A model generated the notes under the pieces. That model did no database searches, was not told the origin of the DNA, and was given only the letters and a program-made list of their open reading frames with translations. Source: Singulisphaera sp045290345 (GTDB taxonomy: Bacteria; Planctomycetota; Planctomycetia; Isosphaerales; Isosphaeraceae). From it: DNA of 64,000 nucleotides. The DNA lies in assembly GCF_045290345.1 (NCBI RefSeq), contig NZ_CP155447.1, positions 6,014,001 to 6,078,000 of the forward strand. The letters run 5' to 3'. A program made the position numbers and the translations under genes. This document shows positions 17,735 through 27,461 of this stretch, piece by piece; within the stretch, counting starts at the first letter, position 1, and every line of letters starts with the position of its first letter.

Positions 17735-19159
17735 CTACCGGTGGGCTGACGCTTGATGTCCGGTTGGTGGTTTCAACTTCTCGTCGCCCCCCGCTCGTTC
17801 GGAGGGTTGCCAAGGGACGGTTCCCGCACGCTGAAGATGACGCCTCAGTACGCCGCTAAGGGAGTTGAAAGTCGCGCGTTCTCCGACCGATCGATCGTGC
17901 GCTTCCATTGGGTCTTGCCCAAGGTGGAAGAGTTGAAACGGCTCGAACGGGCTGTTCTGGACCAACTTCCAATCCCCTCGGCGGACGGCGTAGTAGTCTT
18001 GGCCGTTGTACTTTGATCCGCCCTCGCGGCGCACGAAGATGAGGTCACGCTCGATCGATGCCTCCCCCTTCTTGCCTTGGAAGGTGGCAAGTAACGAGAC
18101 ACCGTCAATCGGATGATCAACCCCGACGCCGGCCGCCTCGCAAATCGTTGGGAACAGATCCATCGAAAGCGCGACGCGATCGCTCCGCGTCCCGGGCTCG
18201 ATCCGCCCCGGCCAAACCGCGCACAACGGGACGCGGATCCCCCCTTCGTACATCTCTTGCTTGCCGCCTCGATTCGAGCCGCAATGGGCGCCGGCGTCGA
18301 GCTGCCCGCCGTTGTCGCTCGTAAAAACGATCAAGGTCCGTTCCGCTTGTCCGTTCGCGTGCAAGGCGGCGAGTACCTGGCCGATCCCATGATCGAGATG
18401 CTCGATCAGGGCCACGAGCCTGGCCCGTTTCAAATCCAGGTCGGGCGCTCGCTGACGCACCGTTTCGAGCCACTCCTGGGGCGGCTGCACCGGGGTGTGC
18501 GGAGCGTTGTAGGCCAGTTCGAGGAAGAAGGGGCGATCTTTACCCTTGCATTCGTTCAAGAAATCAATCGCCCACTGCGAAAAGAGGTCGGTGGCATGCC
18601 CCTCCGGATCGATCTCCCGGTCGTCTCGCCGCATGTAGTTGATGCCGTGGCGACGATGGTTGTGGTAATCATCCATCATGTCCCCGAGGAACCCGTGAAA
18701 CCGGTCGAAACCGCGCCGGTTGGGCAGGCTCGAAGCTCCCAGTCCAAGGTGCCACTTGCCGACAAGGGCGGTGAGATAGCCGGCCCGCTTGAGGACCTGC
18801 GGCAACAAAACCGCTCGAGGCGAGAGCGCTCCCCAACTGTCATCAGGGTGCGTGCGAATCACACCCGGCACGCCCACGAGGTCAGGATAGCGGCCGGTCA
18901 GAAGCGCCGCCCGGGTCGGAGAGCAGACCGGGGAATTCGCATAGAATCGATCGCACCGTACGCCGGCCGCCACCAACGCATCAATGTTCGGTGTTTTCAG
19001 GTCGGTCGCGCCGTAGCTCGAGAGGTCGCCGTAGCCGAGGTCGTCGGCCAGGATCAGGAGGACATTGGGCCGACCTGCATCGGCTGAGGCACCGGCCGAT
19101 TCGGGAATGCCCGCCAGGACGACCACCGCGAAGAACAGCCCTTGAGCGAATCTTTGCAT
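17735..19159 (-). CDS. Exported sulfatase (arylsulfatase type)
   Basis: Starting at the ATG at 19159 the protein has 474 residues, with a signal peptide (MQRFAQGLFFAVVVLAG to about GASADAG). The metal ligands are in NVLLILADD (Asp39, Asp40). The catalytic motif CSPTR has Cys79, which is converted to formylglycine in this family. Later motifs GKWHLG and TSDNGG, with H and D/N metal ligands, are all in place. It removes sulfate esters, probably from sulfated polysaccharides. The frame is open 89 codons further upstream but that part lacks a signal and is not family-like. Planctomycetes carry many sulfatases. The maturation enzyme is not in this window. Confidence 0.88.
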   Translation of the reverse strand: MQRFAQGLFFAVVVLAGIPESAGASADAGRPNVLLILADDLGYGDLSSYGATDLKTPNIDALVAAGVRCDRFYANSPVCSPTRAALLTGRYPDLVGVPGVIRTHPDDSWGALSPRAVLLPQVLKRAGYLTALVGKWHLGLGASSLPNRRGFDRFHGFLGDMMDDYHNHRRHGINYMRRDDREIDPEGHATDLFSQWAIDFLNECKGKDRPFFLELAYNAPHTPVQPPQEWLETVRQRAPDLDLKRARLVALIEHLDHGIGQVLAALHANGQAERTLIVFTSDNGGQLDAGAHCGSNRGGKQEMYEGGIRVPLCAVWPGRIEPGTRSDRVALSMDLFPTICEAAGVGVDHPIDGVSLLATFQGKKGEASIERDLIFVRREGGSKYNGQDYYAVRRGDWKLVQNSPFEPFQLFHLGQDPMEAHDRSVGERATFNSLSGVLRRHLQRAGTVPWQPSERAGGDEKLKPPTGHQASAHR

Positions 19160-19343
19160 GATGCCCACCCCATCCGAACTTTGTTCCGGTGCCACTGCCA
19201 GGTCAAGCGTGAGTGCCCCACATCGCCCTATCCCGATCCCCAGGATTGGAGCCGACACCGCAGTTCCCGGGGGAAACTGGAGCCATGGCCTCTTGCCGCT
19301 TCGCCGACCCAAACATCGAGATCCATAAAAACAGGTCCATTCC

Positions 19344-22300
19344 TCAGGCTGGTTCCGGCGGCAGCAAATGGTCTCCGCGTTTGATGAGTCGATTTTGCCG
19401 GACCAGATCCTCGACGATCGAATCAATTCGCTGACGCATCTCGTCGCTGACCCGGGGAAAACCTAGCAGCCGGCAGGCCGCGGAGGCGACTTCGGTCGGC
19501 TCCATGCCGAGGGCCTCGGTCACCGCGCGGTCGACTGCGGCCCCGATTTCTTCCGGCGCGATGAGATCCAGCTTGCGCGCCGCCGTGGGTAAGGCGCTTC
19601 GATCGCGCACGACAGGTTGACTCATCTCCGACGGCCAGAGAAAGTCCCCCTCACGGCGGACTGAGCCCTGTCGAATCGAGAACTCGAGCGCGAGGTCAAA
19701 GGCCGCCTGGATCCGGGTGCCGATCCGCTTGACGCCGGCCGCGTCGGCGAGCCGCCGCGCGGCCTCCGAAGCCAGGATCGGCCCCTCCGCCTGGACCACC
19801 TTGACGACCCATGAAGCCATCCGACGCGGCGGCACTTCATGAAGCTCTTGCTCGCCCAACTTGACGTCCAGGACCGCGAGTTGATAGGCCGGAATCGCGG
19901 CCGATTCCGCCAGCAGCTCCTCTTCGACCGGGTCGTCGCCGGCCGGCTTCGACTCCGAAAGCTCGCCCGCGGTCAGCGCCTCGGGAACGGTCGGTTCGAC
20001 GGCCAGGGCCGGCGGTATCGGGTCGGGAGGCGGCTCCGCTTGAGCGGCAACGATGGCCGAGCAGGCTTTCCTGAGTTCCCCGTCGGGGTCGCGGAACCAC
20101 TCCGCGCTCCAGATTCTGTGGAGTTTCCACCCCAGGTTCTCGAGCACCTGTTGTCGTAGCCGGTCACGGTCGCGGGCCGATCGCGCACTCTGGTAGACCG
20201 GGCCGTCGCATTCAATTCCGAGCTGGAAGTGGCTGGGGCGGGTGGGATCGACGACCCCCAGCTCAAGCCGGAATCCCGAGGTGCCGATCCGCTCCTGAAC
20301 ACAATGCCCGGCGGCCGTCAGCGCCCCTTGCACCGCCTTCTCGAACGAGGAACCGGACTCCGCCCCGGTCGCTTCGACCGCATCGAGCGTGCCGGTCTGC
20401 GCATACGAGAAAAAGGCTTTCAAGGCCCGGACGCCACGTGCGCTGGTGCGGGCAAGGTCGATATCCGCGGCCGTCAGGTTGGTGAAGACCTCGCAACGGC
20501 GCCGAGCGCGGGTGATCAGCACATTCAAGCGGCGCTCACCTCCCTCGTTGTTCAGCGGCCCGAAGTTCATCGCCAGGTTCCCGTCGGCCGTCCGGCCGTA
20601 GCCCACGCTGATGAATATGACGTCGCGTTCATCCCCTTGAACGTTCTCGAGGTTCTTGACGAAAAAGGGTTCCACGGTCCCGGTCGCAAAGAATTCTTCG
20701 CAAGCGGGCTCCTCACGTCGCAGCCGTTCCAACTGGTCGATGATCGCCTGCATCTGCGCGACGCTGAAGGCGGCCACGCCGAGTGTCAGGCGACTCGACT
20801 CGGCTCGAGCGAGCTGGTCGCGAGCGAACGTCAAGACGGCCCGGGCAACCTCCTCGGCCTCACCGGGATTGGTCCGGGTTCGGCCCCGGTCATAGTGCGT
20901 CTGCGGCAGGTGGCGAAAGATCAGGCCCGACTCGCTACGTCCGGCATCAGGGCTGGGAAAGACGACGAGGCGGTTGTCGTAGAACTCATGGTTGGAGACG
21001 GCGATCAGTGACTCGTGCCGGCTCCGATAATGCCAGCGAAGCATGCGTTGGGGAGCGCCCTGCGAGACGAAGAGGCCGAGGATACTCTCCACATCGTGCA
21101 AGGCCACGTCATCCTCGCCGTCATCGGCTCCCCCTCCGGTGAGCCGATCGAAGAAGTCGGTCGGCGGAAGCTGGCGACTATCGCCGACCACGACCGCATG
21201 CCGACCGCGCAACAAGGCTCCGAGCGCATCAACGGGCCGGACCTGGCTAGCCTCGTCGAAAACGACCAGATCAAACTGGAGGGCCCCCGGGGGCAGGTAC
21301 GAGGCGACCGACATCGGGCTCATCATGAAAACGGGCTTGATCGCCTGGACCGCGTTGCCGGCCCGAACCATGAGTTGGCGAACGGGGATGTGACGCGATT
21401 TCTTCTCGAACTCGCGACGGAGGACGGCCAGTTGGCCCCCTCCCCCTTTCCGAGGCAGGCCTTGCCAGTGGTCGTGCGCCAGGCGGGCCCGAGCATGCTG
21501 AAGGGCCAGCCGATCCAGCTCACGAAACTTGGCCACAGCCTGATCCTGGCTCGTTCCCTCGAAACCGGCGAGGGGGGGCCGCTCGCGGTACGCCTGTTCC
21601 AGCAACCCCTCGTACCACCAGCGACGGAACGTGGGAGCCAGATGTTGCCGAGCCTCGGGCCACCACTCGGCCAGGGCCACCACCTCGTCCAGCCCCTCGT
21701 TGCGGCAATGACTCACCTGAAAATTCCAGGCGGCGAGCCCGCGGAGCTCGGTCGTCCGGGACGCCCAGAGCTCGAGCACCGCCCCCTGCTCTTCCAGGCC
21801 AAGGCGTTCGAATCCGTCCGAGCCGAACCGGACCGATTCATCGAGGTCGAGGAAGGCAAAGAGCGGCCGGATGGCCGCGTGCCGGGCCGCAATTGCCTCC
21901 TCGACGGAGGTGGTCAGGGCCTGCAGGCCCGTCAGGTTCGGCCGGCTCGCCAGCAGGTCGAAGGCGGCGGGCGGGATCAGGCCCTCCCGCACATCGGCAT
22001 GGAGCCCCACGATCGAGCGGGCGACCGTCGCCAGATCCGCCCAGTTCGAGCGTTCGCCGCGCCATTGGGGGCCGAACAGGCGGGCGGCCAGGGCCTCATG
22101 CCGGCGCACGGTCTCGCGATACCGCCGCCCGGCCATGATCGCGTCGATCAAGCCAAGCTGTTCCTCAAGGCCGCGCGGGGGCGTTCCCCGGCAGAGCATG
22201 CCCACCCGCCGCTTCGCTCGCCAATAGGCTCCCGAGAAGAAACGCCACCACCGCCGCCCGACGACGTTCAGGTTGTGTCTCGCCTCGAGAAGGTCCTGAT

Positions 22301-24341
22301 CCCAGGCCTCGGGAATGACGGTCTCGTCGAGGCGTTGGTGGAGGTCGGCCAGGGCCGTGCCGTCCTTGAGTAGCTCCTCGGTTTCGCTCGTTCTCGATTC
22401 CCATTCCTCGGTCCGGACGTCGGCCCCGGTCCGGAGCGCGTCCATACCGGCCCAGTGTGCGGCGCGGGTGAGAGTCGCCAAACGATCAGGCCCTTCGGGT
22501 GGATCGAAACCGAGTTGCCCTGCGAGCCGACGCGCGGTATCACGCACGCGATCGGTCGCCCTGCGTGCCTGGTCGATCAAACCGCGGAGCTGCTCTTCCT
22601 CGCTCGCCATGAGCATCGTGCGACGACTGCCGAAGAACGAGTGGTCGCGTGGGACGCCGGCCTGGGCAAGGCGAGCCTGAAGCTGCTCGACGAGATCGAG
22701 CCTGCGTTTGAAGTCGAACCCGGTCCAGGCGAGCATCGCCGGCAGGTCAGGGCGTGGCGGCACGATCGGCGGCGAACCGTCCCGCAGATTCAAGAACTCG
22801 CCGAACGCCTCGTGAGGCGTGACGCCGCTGGAGGCGATCGGCAGGTTGACCGCGTCGCTGTAAGCGTTCAGGCGGTCGCGTACCTCGCCCAAGAGGCGAA
22901 GATCGTCATCAATCGGGCCCAGCCGCGGCCGCGGTAGCTCCAAGGTTCGCCGTAACTCGTCGAGGACCCCTTTTTTCTTGGTCTTATGGCTGTGGAGCTC
23001 CAGGCAGGCCCCCCCGAGCCCGGCCGCGTCGAGCCGACGCTTGACCACCTCGAGCGCGGCCAGTTTCTCGGCCACGAACAAAACCCTTTTTCCCTTGCCG
23101 GCCGCTTCGGCGATCAGATTGGTGATCGTCTGCGACTTGCCGGTCCCCGGTGGACCTTGGATCACCAGGTTTCGGCCCTGATCGGCGTCGAGGAGGGCCA
23201 GCATCTGCGTGCTGTCAGCATCGAGAACCTGGCGGTTTTCCCTCGGGTCGAACCAACGATCAATCGGCTCGTCCTCGCCGACTTCCGCCGCCGGCTCCTG
23301 GAAACCATCGCCCAGCAGAGCCTTCAGGATCGGATGCCCGGCCGGGCGGGCGTCCTCCGGCCAGTTCTGCTCATCGAGATCGACGTACATCAGGAACTTG
23401 CCGAACGAGAAGAATCCGAGCGCGATCGCCTCGCGTTGAACCTCCCATTTCGGCCGGTCCCGCACGGCCTCGGTCACCGCGTCGAAGTAGGCGGCCACAT
23501 CCAGGTCGTCGGCATCGGGCATCTCGGGCAGTGCGATTTGATACTCGGCCTTGAGCCGCTCCGCCAGCGAGAGGTTCACGCCCAGGTCTTCGCCGTCATG
23601 GCGGAGCCGGAACCGCTCGCGGGCGCTGGTCCTTGCCATCTCGACCGGGATCAAGATCAGAGGAGCGCTCAGCCGCTTCTGAGGGGCATCGGCCTCATAC
23701 CAGGAAAGCATCCCTTGCGCGAGGAAGAGGGTATTGACCCCCTGCTCTTCAATCGACGTCCTGGCGGCCAGGTAAATGGCTAGCAAACGCGACTCCAACC
23801 GCATCGCCGACAAGGTTGTCTGAAGCTTGAGGTCGGTCGTGGAGGTGACTGTTAGCCCGGTCGGACGCACGGGAGACAGCTCGGAAGGCAGGCTGAGACT
23901 CGGCTCGGCCACGGGTTCTCCGGACAGCTCGGGAGCAGCCTCGCGCCCCGTCGAGGCGTCGATCAACTCCGCAGGAGGCGTCACAAGCAGTGGAGCGGGA
24001 CCGGGACTCGGCTCGACGGCGGGTTCCGGGGCGAGTTCCGCAGGCGGCTCAAGGGGCCGTTCCGGAGGCGACGCGGGGATGGTCTCGGACCCGAGAGCCA
24101 CCTCGAGGGGGGGCGGCTCCAGCGCGGGATCGGGATCGACGGGGGCGGATGGATCGTGCAGGAAGCTCATCGCCCGCCCCTCGCGGACGAGGATCCGGAA
24201 CACATCCGGCGGAGACTCGCCCACGATCTCCAGACCGCGCGAGCGCGGGCGATAGTTCAGCAACGGGTTTCGCAGGCTCAGGTCGAGCAGGTCCCTCCGG
24301 TCGGCATTGAGTCTCGAACCCACGGGATCGTCATTCGGCAT
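19344..24341 (-). CDS. DUF4011-type superfamily 1 helicase with a C-terminal nuclease domain
   Basis: About 1665 residues from the ATG at 24341; an ATG at 24356 is possible. The N-terminus DLLDLSLRNPLLNYR is the DUF4011 signature. A Pro/Glu-rich linker (about 64-164) interrupts it. Walker A GPPGTGKS is near 396-403, with later helicase motifs LVVFDEASQ, VVGDSRQLPPT and VNVLITRARRR-like, typical of Upf1/AAA_11-AAA_12 helicases. Near 1326-1440 a PD-(D/E)xK-like REase/MTES_1575 domain carries FQLGIECDG, and the end (about 1510-1665) matches DUF3320. Proteins with this order are frequent in bacterial defence islands. No methylase or other defence partner is next to it, so a lone anti-phage role is only an inference. 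Confidence 0.85.
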   Translation of the reverse strand: MPNDDPVGSRLNADRRDLLDLSLRNPLLNYRPRSRGLEIVGESPPDVFRILVREGRAMSFLHDPSAPVDPDPALEPPPLEVALGSETIPASPPERPLEPPAELAPEPAVEPSPGPAPLLVTPPAELIDASTGREAAPELSGEPVAEPSLSLPSELSPVRPTGLTVTSTTDLKLQTTLSAMRLESRLLAIYLAARTSIEEQGVNTLFLAQGMLSWYEADAPQKRLSAPLILIPVEMARTSARERFRLRHDGEDLGVNLSLAERLKAEYQIALPEMPDADDLDVAAYFDAVTEAVRDRPKWEVQREAIALGFFSFGKFLMYVDLDEQNWPEDARPAGHPILKALLGDGFQEPAAEVGEDEPIDRWFDPRENRQVLDADSTQMLALLDADQGRNLVIQGPPGTGKSQTITNLIAEAAGKGKRVLFVAEKLAALEVVKRRLDAAGLGGACLELHSHKTKKKGVLDELRRTLELPRPRLGPIDDDLRLLGEVRDRLNAYSDAVNLPIASSGVTPHEAFGEFLNLRDGSPPIVPPRPDLPAMLAWTGFDFKRRLDLVEQLQARLAQAGVPRDHSFFGSRRTMLMASEEEQLRGLIDQARRATDRVRDTARRLAGQLGFDPPEGPDRLATLTRAAHWAGMDALRTGADVRTEEWESRTSETEELLKDGTALADLHQRLDETVIPEAWDQDLLEARHNLNVVGRRWWRFFSGAYWRAKRRVGMLCRGTPPRGLEEQLGLIDAIMAGRRYRETVRRHEALAARLFGPQWRGERSNWADLATVARSIVGLHADVREGLIPPAAFDLLASRPNLTGLQALTTSVEEAIAARHAAIRPLFAFLDLDESVRFGSDGFERLGLEEQGAVLELWASRTTELRGLAAWNFQVSHCRNEGLDEVVALAEWWPEARQHLAPTFRRWWYEGLLEQAYRERPPLAGFEGTSQDQAVAKFRELDRLALQHARARLAHDHWQGLPRKGGGGQLAVLRREFEKKSRHIPVRQLMVRAGNAVQAIKPVFMMSPMSVASYLPPGALQFDLVVFDEASQVRPVDALGALLRGRHAVVVGDSRQLPPTDFFDRLTGGGADDGEDDVALHDVESILGLFVSQGAPQRMLRWHYRSRHESLIAVSNHEFYDNRLVVFPSPDAGRSESGLIFRHLPQTHYDRGRTRTNPGEAEEVARAVLTFARDQLARAESSRLTLGVAAFSVAQMQAIIDQLERLRREEPACEEFFATGTVEPFFVKNLENVQGDERDVIFISVGYGRTADGNLAMNFGPLNNEGGERRLNVLITRARRRCEVFTNLTAADIDLARTSARGVRALKAFFSYAQTGTLDAVEATGAESGSSFEKAVQGALTAAGHCVQERIGTSGFRLELGVVDPTRPSHFQLGIECDGPVYQSARSARDRDRLRQQVLENLGWKLHRIWSAEWFRDPDGELRKACSAIVAAQAEPPPDPIPPALAVEPTVPEALTAGELSESKPAGDDPVEEELLAESAAIPAYQLAVLDVKLGEQELHEVPPRRMASWVVKVVQAEGPILASEAARRLADAAGVKRIGTRIQAAFDLALEFSIRQGSVRREGDFLWPSEMSQPVVRDRSALPTAARKLDLIAPEEIGAAVDRAVTEALGMEPTEVASAACRLLGFPRVSDEMRQRIDSIVEDLVRQNRLIKRGDHLLPPEPA

Positions 24342-24571
24342 GACCAGCGATTCCATCGAAAACGGTGCGCCGGGCGGGCCTGGAGTTTTCCTCCAAAGCC
24401 CCCCCGACGTGAGGCAAATTGCGACGATCGTTCGAGCCCATTGAGGCCGGCAGCCCGTCCATGTCAGAACGATTGAGGCGGCCACATCCTAGCAGCGCCG
24501 CCCTCGCTCGCAAAGCGAACCCGATCTCGACGAGTCAGACCAAGGGCCATTTGTTGCCGGCCAGCGCCGGC

Positions 24572-25861
24572 TCAGCTCGACTCGGTCGCCATCGCGATGC
24601 GATTCGGCCGGCTCCAGTGAATCCGGGCGAGAAGCGTGTCCCCTCGAAAATTGTTCGAGGGCAGGTTTTCGCTGACGGTCACCCAGGACTCTCCGGGCGA
24701 AACGGCCACCGGATGAAAATTCCCCATCAGCGCGACCTTCTTCGGATCATTGTCTTCCGAAGGAATCAATGGCAGGACCACCTTCTCGGTGGAGCGGATC
24801 AGCCGGAGCGACTTGCGGTCCACCTTGGCGACGAACAGGGGGGCACGCCAGCGCATCACCTTGGAATTTTCCTCGGTCTTGCGGTTGTAGACCAGAAACA
24901 GGTCATCCGAATGGGTGAGCCAGTGCTGCTGCGTCGTGGACATCTCCAACGGCTCGCCACTCTCTTCCCAGGACCAGGGGCGTTGCGGCTCCCAGTGCAG
25001 GCCGTCTTCGGACGTTGACACATATCCTCGCCCATCCTCGGCACGAATCGTCAGGTAGTAGCGGCCGTCAAGAAACCCCAACGAAGGTTCAAGCAGCCCC
25101 CGGCGGGCTCTATTGACCAGTTCGTTGCCAACCTTGCGAATCTTCAGGGCCTGGCCGTCGAACGAGCAGAGCACCGCCGTCACCGAGCGATCGGCTCGCC
25201 CCTTGGTCCCGTACGTCAACGGGACCAGGACGTCGCCGTCCGACTTCATCAGTCGCTGAGAACATCCGCAACTATAGATCTCATTACCGCGCGGGTCGTC
25301 CCATTCGAGGATCCGAGGGGCGGACCATTCCCCTCCGGCCGAGCGAACCACATAGACCGGCCACCGCTGCCGCTGAGGCTGGGCGAGCACGCCGGCCTTG
25401 TAGTAGACATTATGCCCGATGGCGAGCACGGACTTGGTGGCCGGGTGGTACTCGGGGACGACGTCGCAGACCCCGCTCTCCCAATCGTCACCCAGCGATT
25501 TCCGGCCGAGCCCGGGAATCAGGGTGGGCTTCGTCCACGTCTTGCCCGAGTCCGTCGAGGAGGTCCAGTGAACGGGACCGAAAACGTCGGAGCCGCTGAC
25601 CGACTGCAAGGTCATCAAGCACTCGGCTTGGTCCGCCGAAGGGACCATGCAGGCCCGAGGATGGAACCAGGCCACCCCCTCCCGTCGGCCGGGAAAGAGG
25701 ATCCTGTGATCGATCGACGCAATCAAAGACCCTTGATCGGCCGGAGCCCCGCCGGCCTCTGACCCTGGCAATCCCAACAGGCCCCCAGCAAGCACACCGA
25801 GCCCCGATCCGAGAAAGGTACGACGCTCAACCTGCGTTCCAGAGCCGGCGTGAAATCCCAT
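24572..25861 (-). CDS. Exported sialidase-like (BNR repeat) protein
   Basis: The 429-residue protein has a twin-arginine signal (RRTFLGSGLGVLAGG) and a beta-propeller with an Asp-box SSTDSGKTW near residue 105, and a second weaker one (VSTSEDGLHW). These Asp-boxes mark the six-bladed propeller of sialidases and related exoglycosidases. The ATG at 25861 has a GGAGAG site. It could be a glycosidase or a carbohydrate-binding propeller. The Arg triad of true sialidases cannot be confirmed by eye. No operon partner is evident: the next gene upstream on the same strand is YqgE. Confidence 0.75.
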   Translation of the reverse strand: MGFHAGSGTQVERRTFLGSGLGVLAGGLLGLPGSEAGGAPADQGSLIASIDHRILFPGRREGVAWFHPRACMVPSADQAECLMTLQSVSGSDVFGPVHWTSSTDSGKTWTKPTLIPGLGRKSLGDDWESGVCDVVPEYHPATKSVLAIGHNVYYKAGVLAQPQRQRWPVYVVRSAGGEWSAPRILEWDDPRGNEIYSCGCSQRLMKSDGDVLVPLTYGTKGRADRSVTAVLCSFDGQALKIRKVGNELVNRARRGLLEPSLGFLDGRYYLTIRAEDGRGYVSTSEDGLHWEPQRPWSWEESGEPLEMSTTQQHWLTHSDDLFLVYNRKTEENSKVMRWRAPLFVAKVDRKSLRLIRSTEKVVLPLIPSEDNDPKKVALMGNFHPVAVSPGESWVTVSENLPSNNFRGDTLLARIHWSRPNRIAMATESS

Positions 25862-25988
25862 CGCGATCTCTCCATTCGGGTCCCGATCAACAACAGGCCC
25901 GGATTGTCACTCCGGTACCGCGCTGAGTCAAAGGGGTGGTATGTCCCCGAATTCGGATCGACCGCACTCAGAAACGCGCCGGCACGAA

Positions 25989-26546
25989 TCAGTTCATCGT
26001 CGGGTCGGCAGGCAGCTCGCGGAGTCCCAGAAACTCGGACAACTTCTGGGTGTTGACCTCACTCACCACCGCTTTCCAGAGATCCTTATCATCCGCTTCG
26101 CGGAAGATGTGAGCGATCTGGGCGGGGAGTGTGAGCCAGGAATCGGTCTCGAACTCACCTTCCAGCTGATCAGGGCCCCACCCGGAATAGTTGGCGATGA
26201 CCAGCGACGGCTCCGACTTGCGACTGATGATCTCCTGCACCTTGGTGGCTTCCAAGGTGCAGTAGACGCCCGGGATGACCTCCTGGTCGGCCATTTCCTC
26301 AATGGTGTGAAGCACGATCAACGGCCCGGTGACCGGTCCGCCCAGACAGAGAGATTTGTCCCAGACAAATTCCTCCTCGAAGATTCGGCCCGAGAGATCG
26401 GTCACGACCACGTTCATCGGATGGTTCAGGATCACACCCATCGCGCCATCTTCCCCATGATCGAGCATGAGGATGACGGATCGCGAAAAAATCGGAGTGT
26501 CGAGCTGTGGCGTCGCAATGACAAGTTGGCCTTTAAGGGAGTTCAT
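25989..26546 (-). CDS. YqgE/AlgH family protein
   Basis: The 185-residue protein shows the conserved opening LKGQLVIATPQLDTPIFSRSV, then LDHGEDGAMGVILNHP, then LCLGGPVTG and YSGWGPDQLEGE. These are the strongest conserved blocks of the YqgE/AlgH family (PF02622). Length is as expected. The biochemical role is poorly defined. In proteobacteria AlgH is linked to alginate regulation, which may not apply here. It lies between the sialidase-like gene (127-base gap) and a divergent thioredoxin-fold gene. Confidence 0.9.
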   Translation of the reverse strand: MNSLKGQLVIATPQLDTPIFSRSVILMLDHGEDGAMGVILNHPMNVVVTDLSGRIFEEEFVWDKSLCLGGPVTGPLIVLHTIEEMADQEVIPGVYCTLEATKVQEIISRKSEPSLVIANYSGWGPDQLEGEFETDSWLTLPAQIAHIFREADDKDLWKAVVSEVNTQKLSEFLGLRELPADPTMN

Positions 26547-26894
26547 AATTCGGCAGCCCCGCGAGGCGATGCGATGCGGATGGATTCGTCCTCACCAGCG
26601 ATTCTCCCCCTTCGCACCAGCGAGGCCAACCCCAAACTCTCTCGGAACGCCCGCAACCTCACTATTCACTCATTTCCGCACTCATTGATTTCTCCGCTTG
26701 AATTTCACTCGACAGCCTTTCCCCGAATGGATCGCCTGAATGTTCGGATCTCCTGCTCATCCCACGTACCGACTTCAAAATGCATGAAAATCGGCGATCT
26801 ATCGAATCTCCACAGTTCACAAAGAATCAGTTGAACGATCGGATTCTAACGATTATCCTGGTCAAGCTTTACGTGACCGACCACCTTGAAGGAG
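26547..26894. other. Divergent intergenic region, no gene seen
   Basis: These 348 bases separate the yqgE-like gene from the thioredoxin-fold gene that runs the other way, and should hold both promoters. I see no convincing operator, repeat or RNA gene. Confidence 0.5.
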
Positions 26895-27326
26895 ATGATG
26901 AGTTTGATGCATGATCTTATTCTCGTATTAAGCCTTGTCTGGTCTTCACCACTCGGTTCCGGCGTTTTTGAGACCCAGCCGGTCCGGTCGGCCCTGGCGC
27001 TTTCGTCGCGGGTCGTTCCTCCCGCAACGGCGGCGATGAAGGTGACCATTCCCAAGCCGGTGGCCAAGAAGCACTCGATCCTCTTCTTCACCGCATCCTG
27101 GTGTCCCGCCTGCATTCAAATGAAGTCGCAAACTTTGCCCTATGTTTCCCTGCCGGGGCACGACTTGCGAGTCATCGACGCCGACGCGAATCCTCAGCTC
27201 CTGCAGGCGTACGGGGTCCAGAGCCTCCCCTCCTACGTCGTCCTTGACGGGATGGGACGTGCCTACAAGCATGGCGTCGGATTCCGCGACGTTCGCCAGT
27301 TCGTCGATTTCCTCAATCCGAAGTAA
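26895..27326 (+). CDS. Exported thioredoxin-fold protein with a CPAC active site
   Basis: The protein has a hydrophobic N-terminus (signal or anchor) and then a thioredoxin fold. It includes ILFFTASWCPACIQMKS, with the CxxC redox pair, and the cis-Pro loop SLPSYVVLD. Only one thioredoxin domain is present, about 90 residues. It would catalyse dithiol exchange in the periplasm, or act as a reductant for exported proteins. Start choice is uncertain: an AAGGAG at 26889-26894 is followed by in-frame ATGs at 26895, 26898 and 26907. The upstream TTG at 26886 lies before the Shine-Dalgarno and is unlikely. Confidence 0.8.
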   Translation: MMSLMHDLILVLSLVWSSPLGSGVFETQPVRSALALSSRVVPPATAAMKVTIPKPVAKKHSILFFTASWCPACIQMKSQTLPYVSLPGHDLRVIDADANPQLLQAYGVQSLPSYVVLDGMGRAYKHGVGFRDVRQFVDFLNPK

Positions 27327-27461
27327 TCGACGCCCAAACGCCCACTTCGCGGTCGCTGCACGAAGCGGTCGTGTTCATCGCGCTCGGGGATCGATGGATC
27401 GATCTCCCAATGCGGGTTCGAGACCTCCTACGCCCGACCTTGCACAAGTAATGCGATCGAG

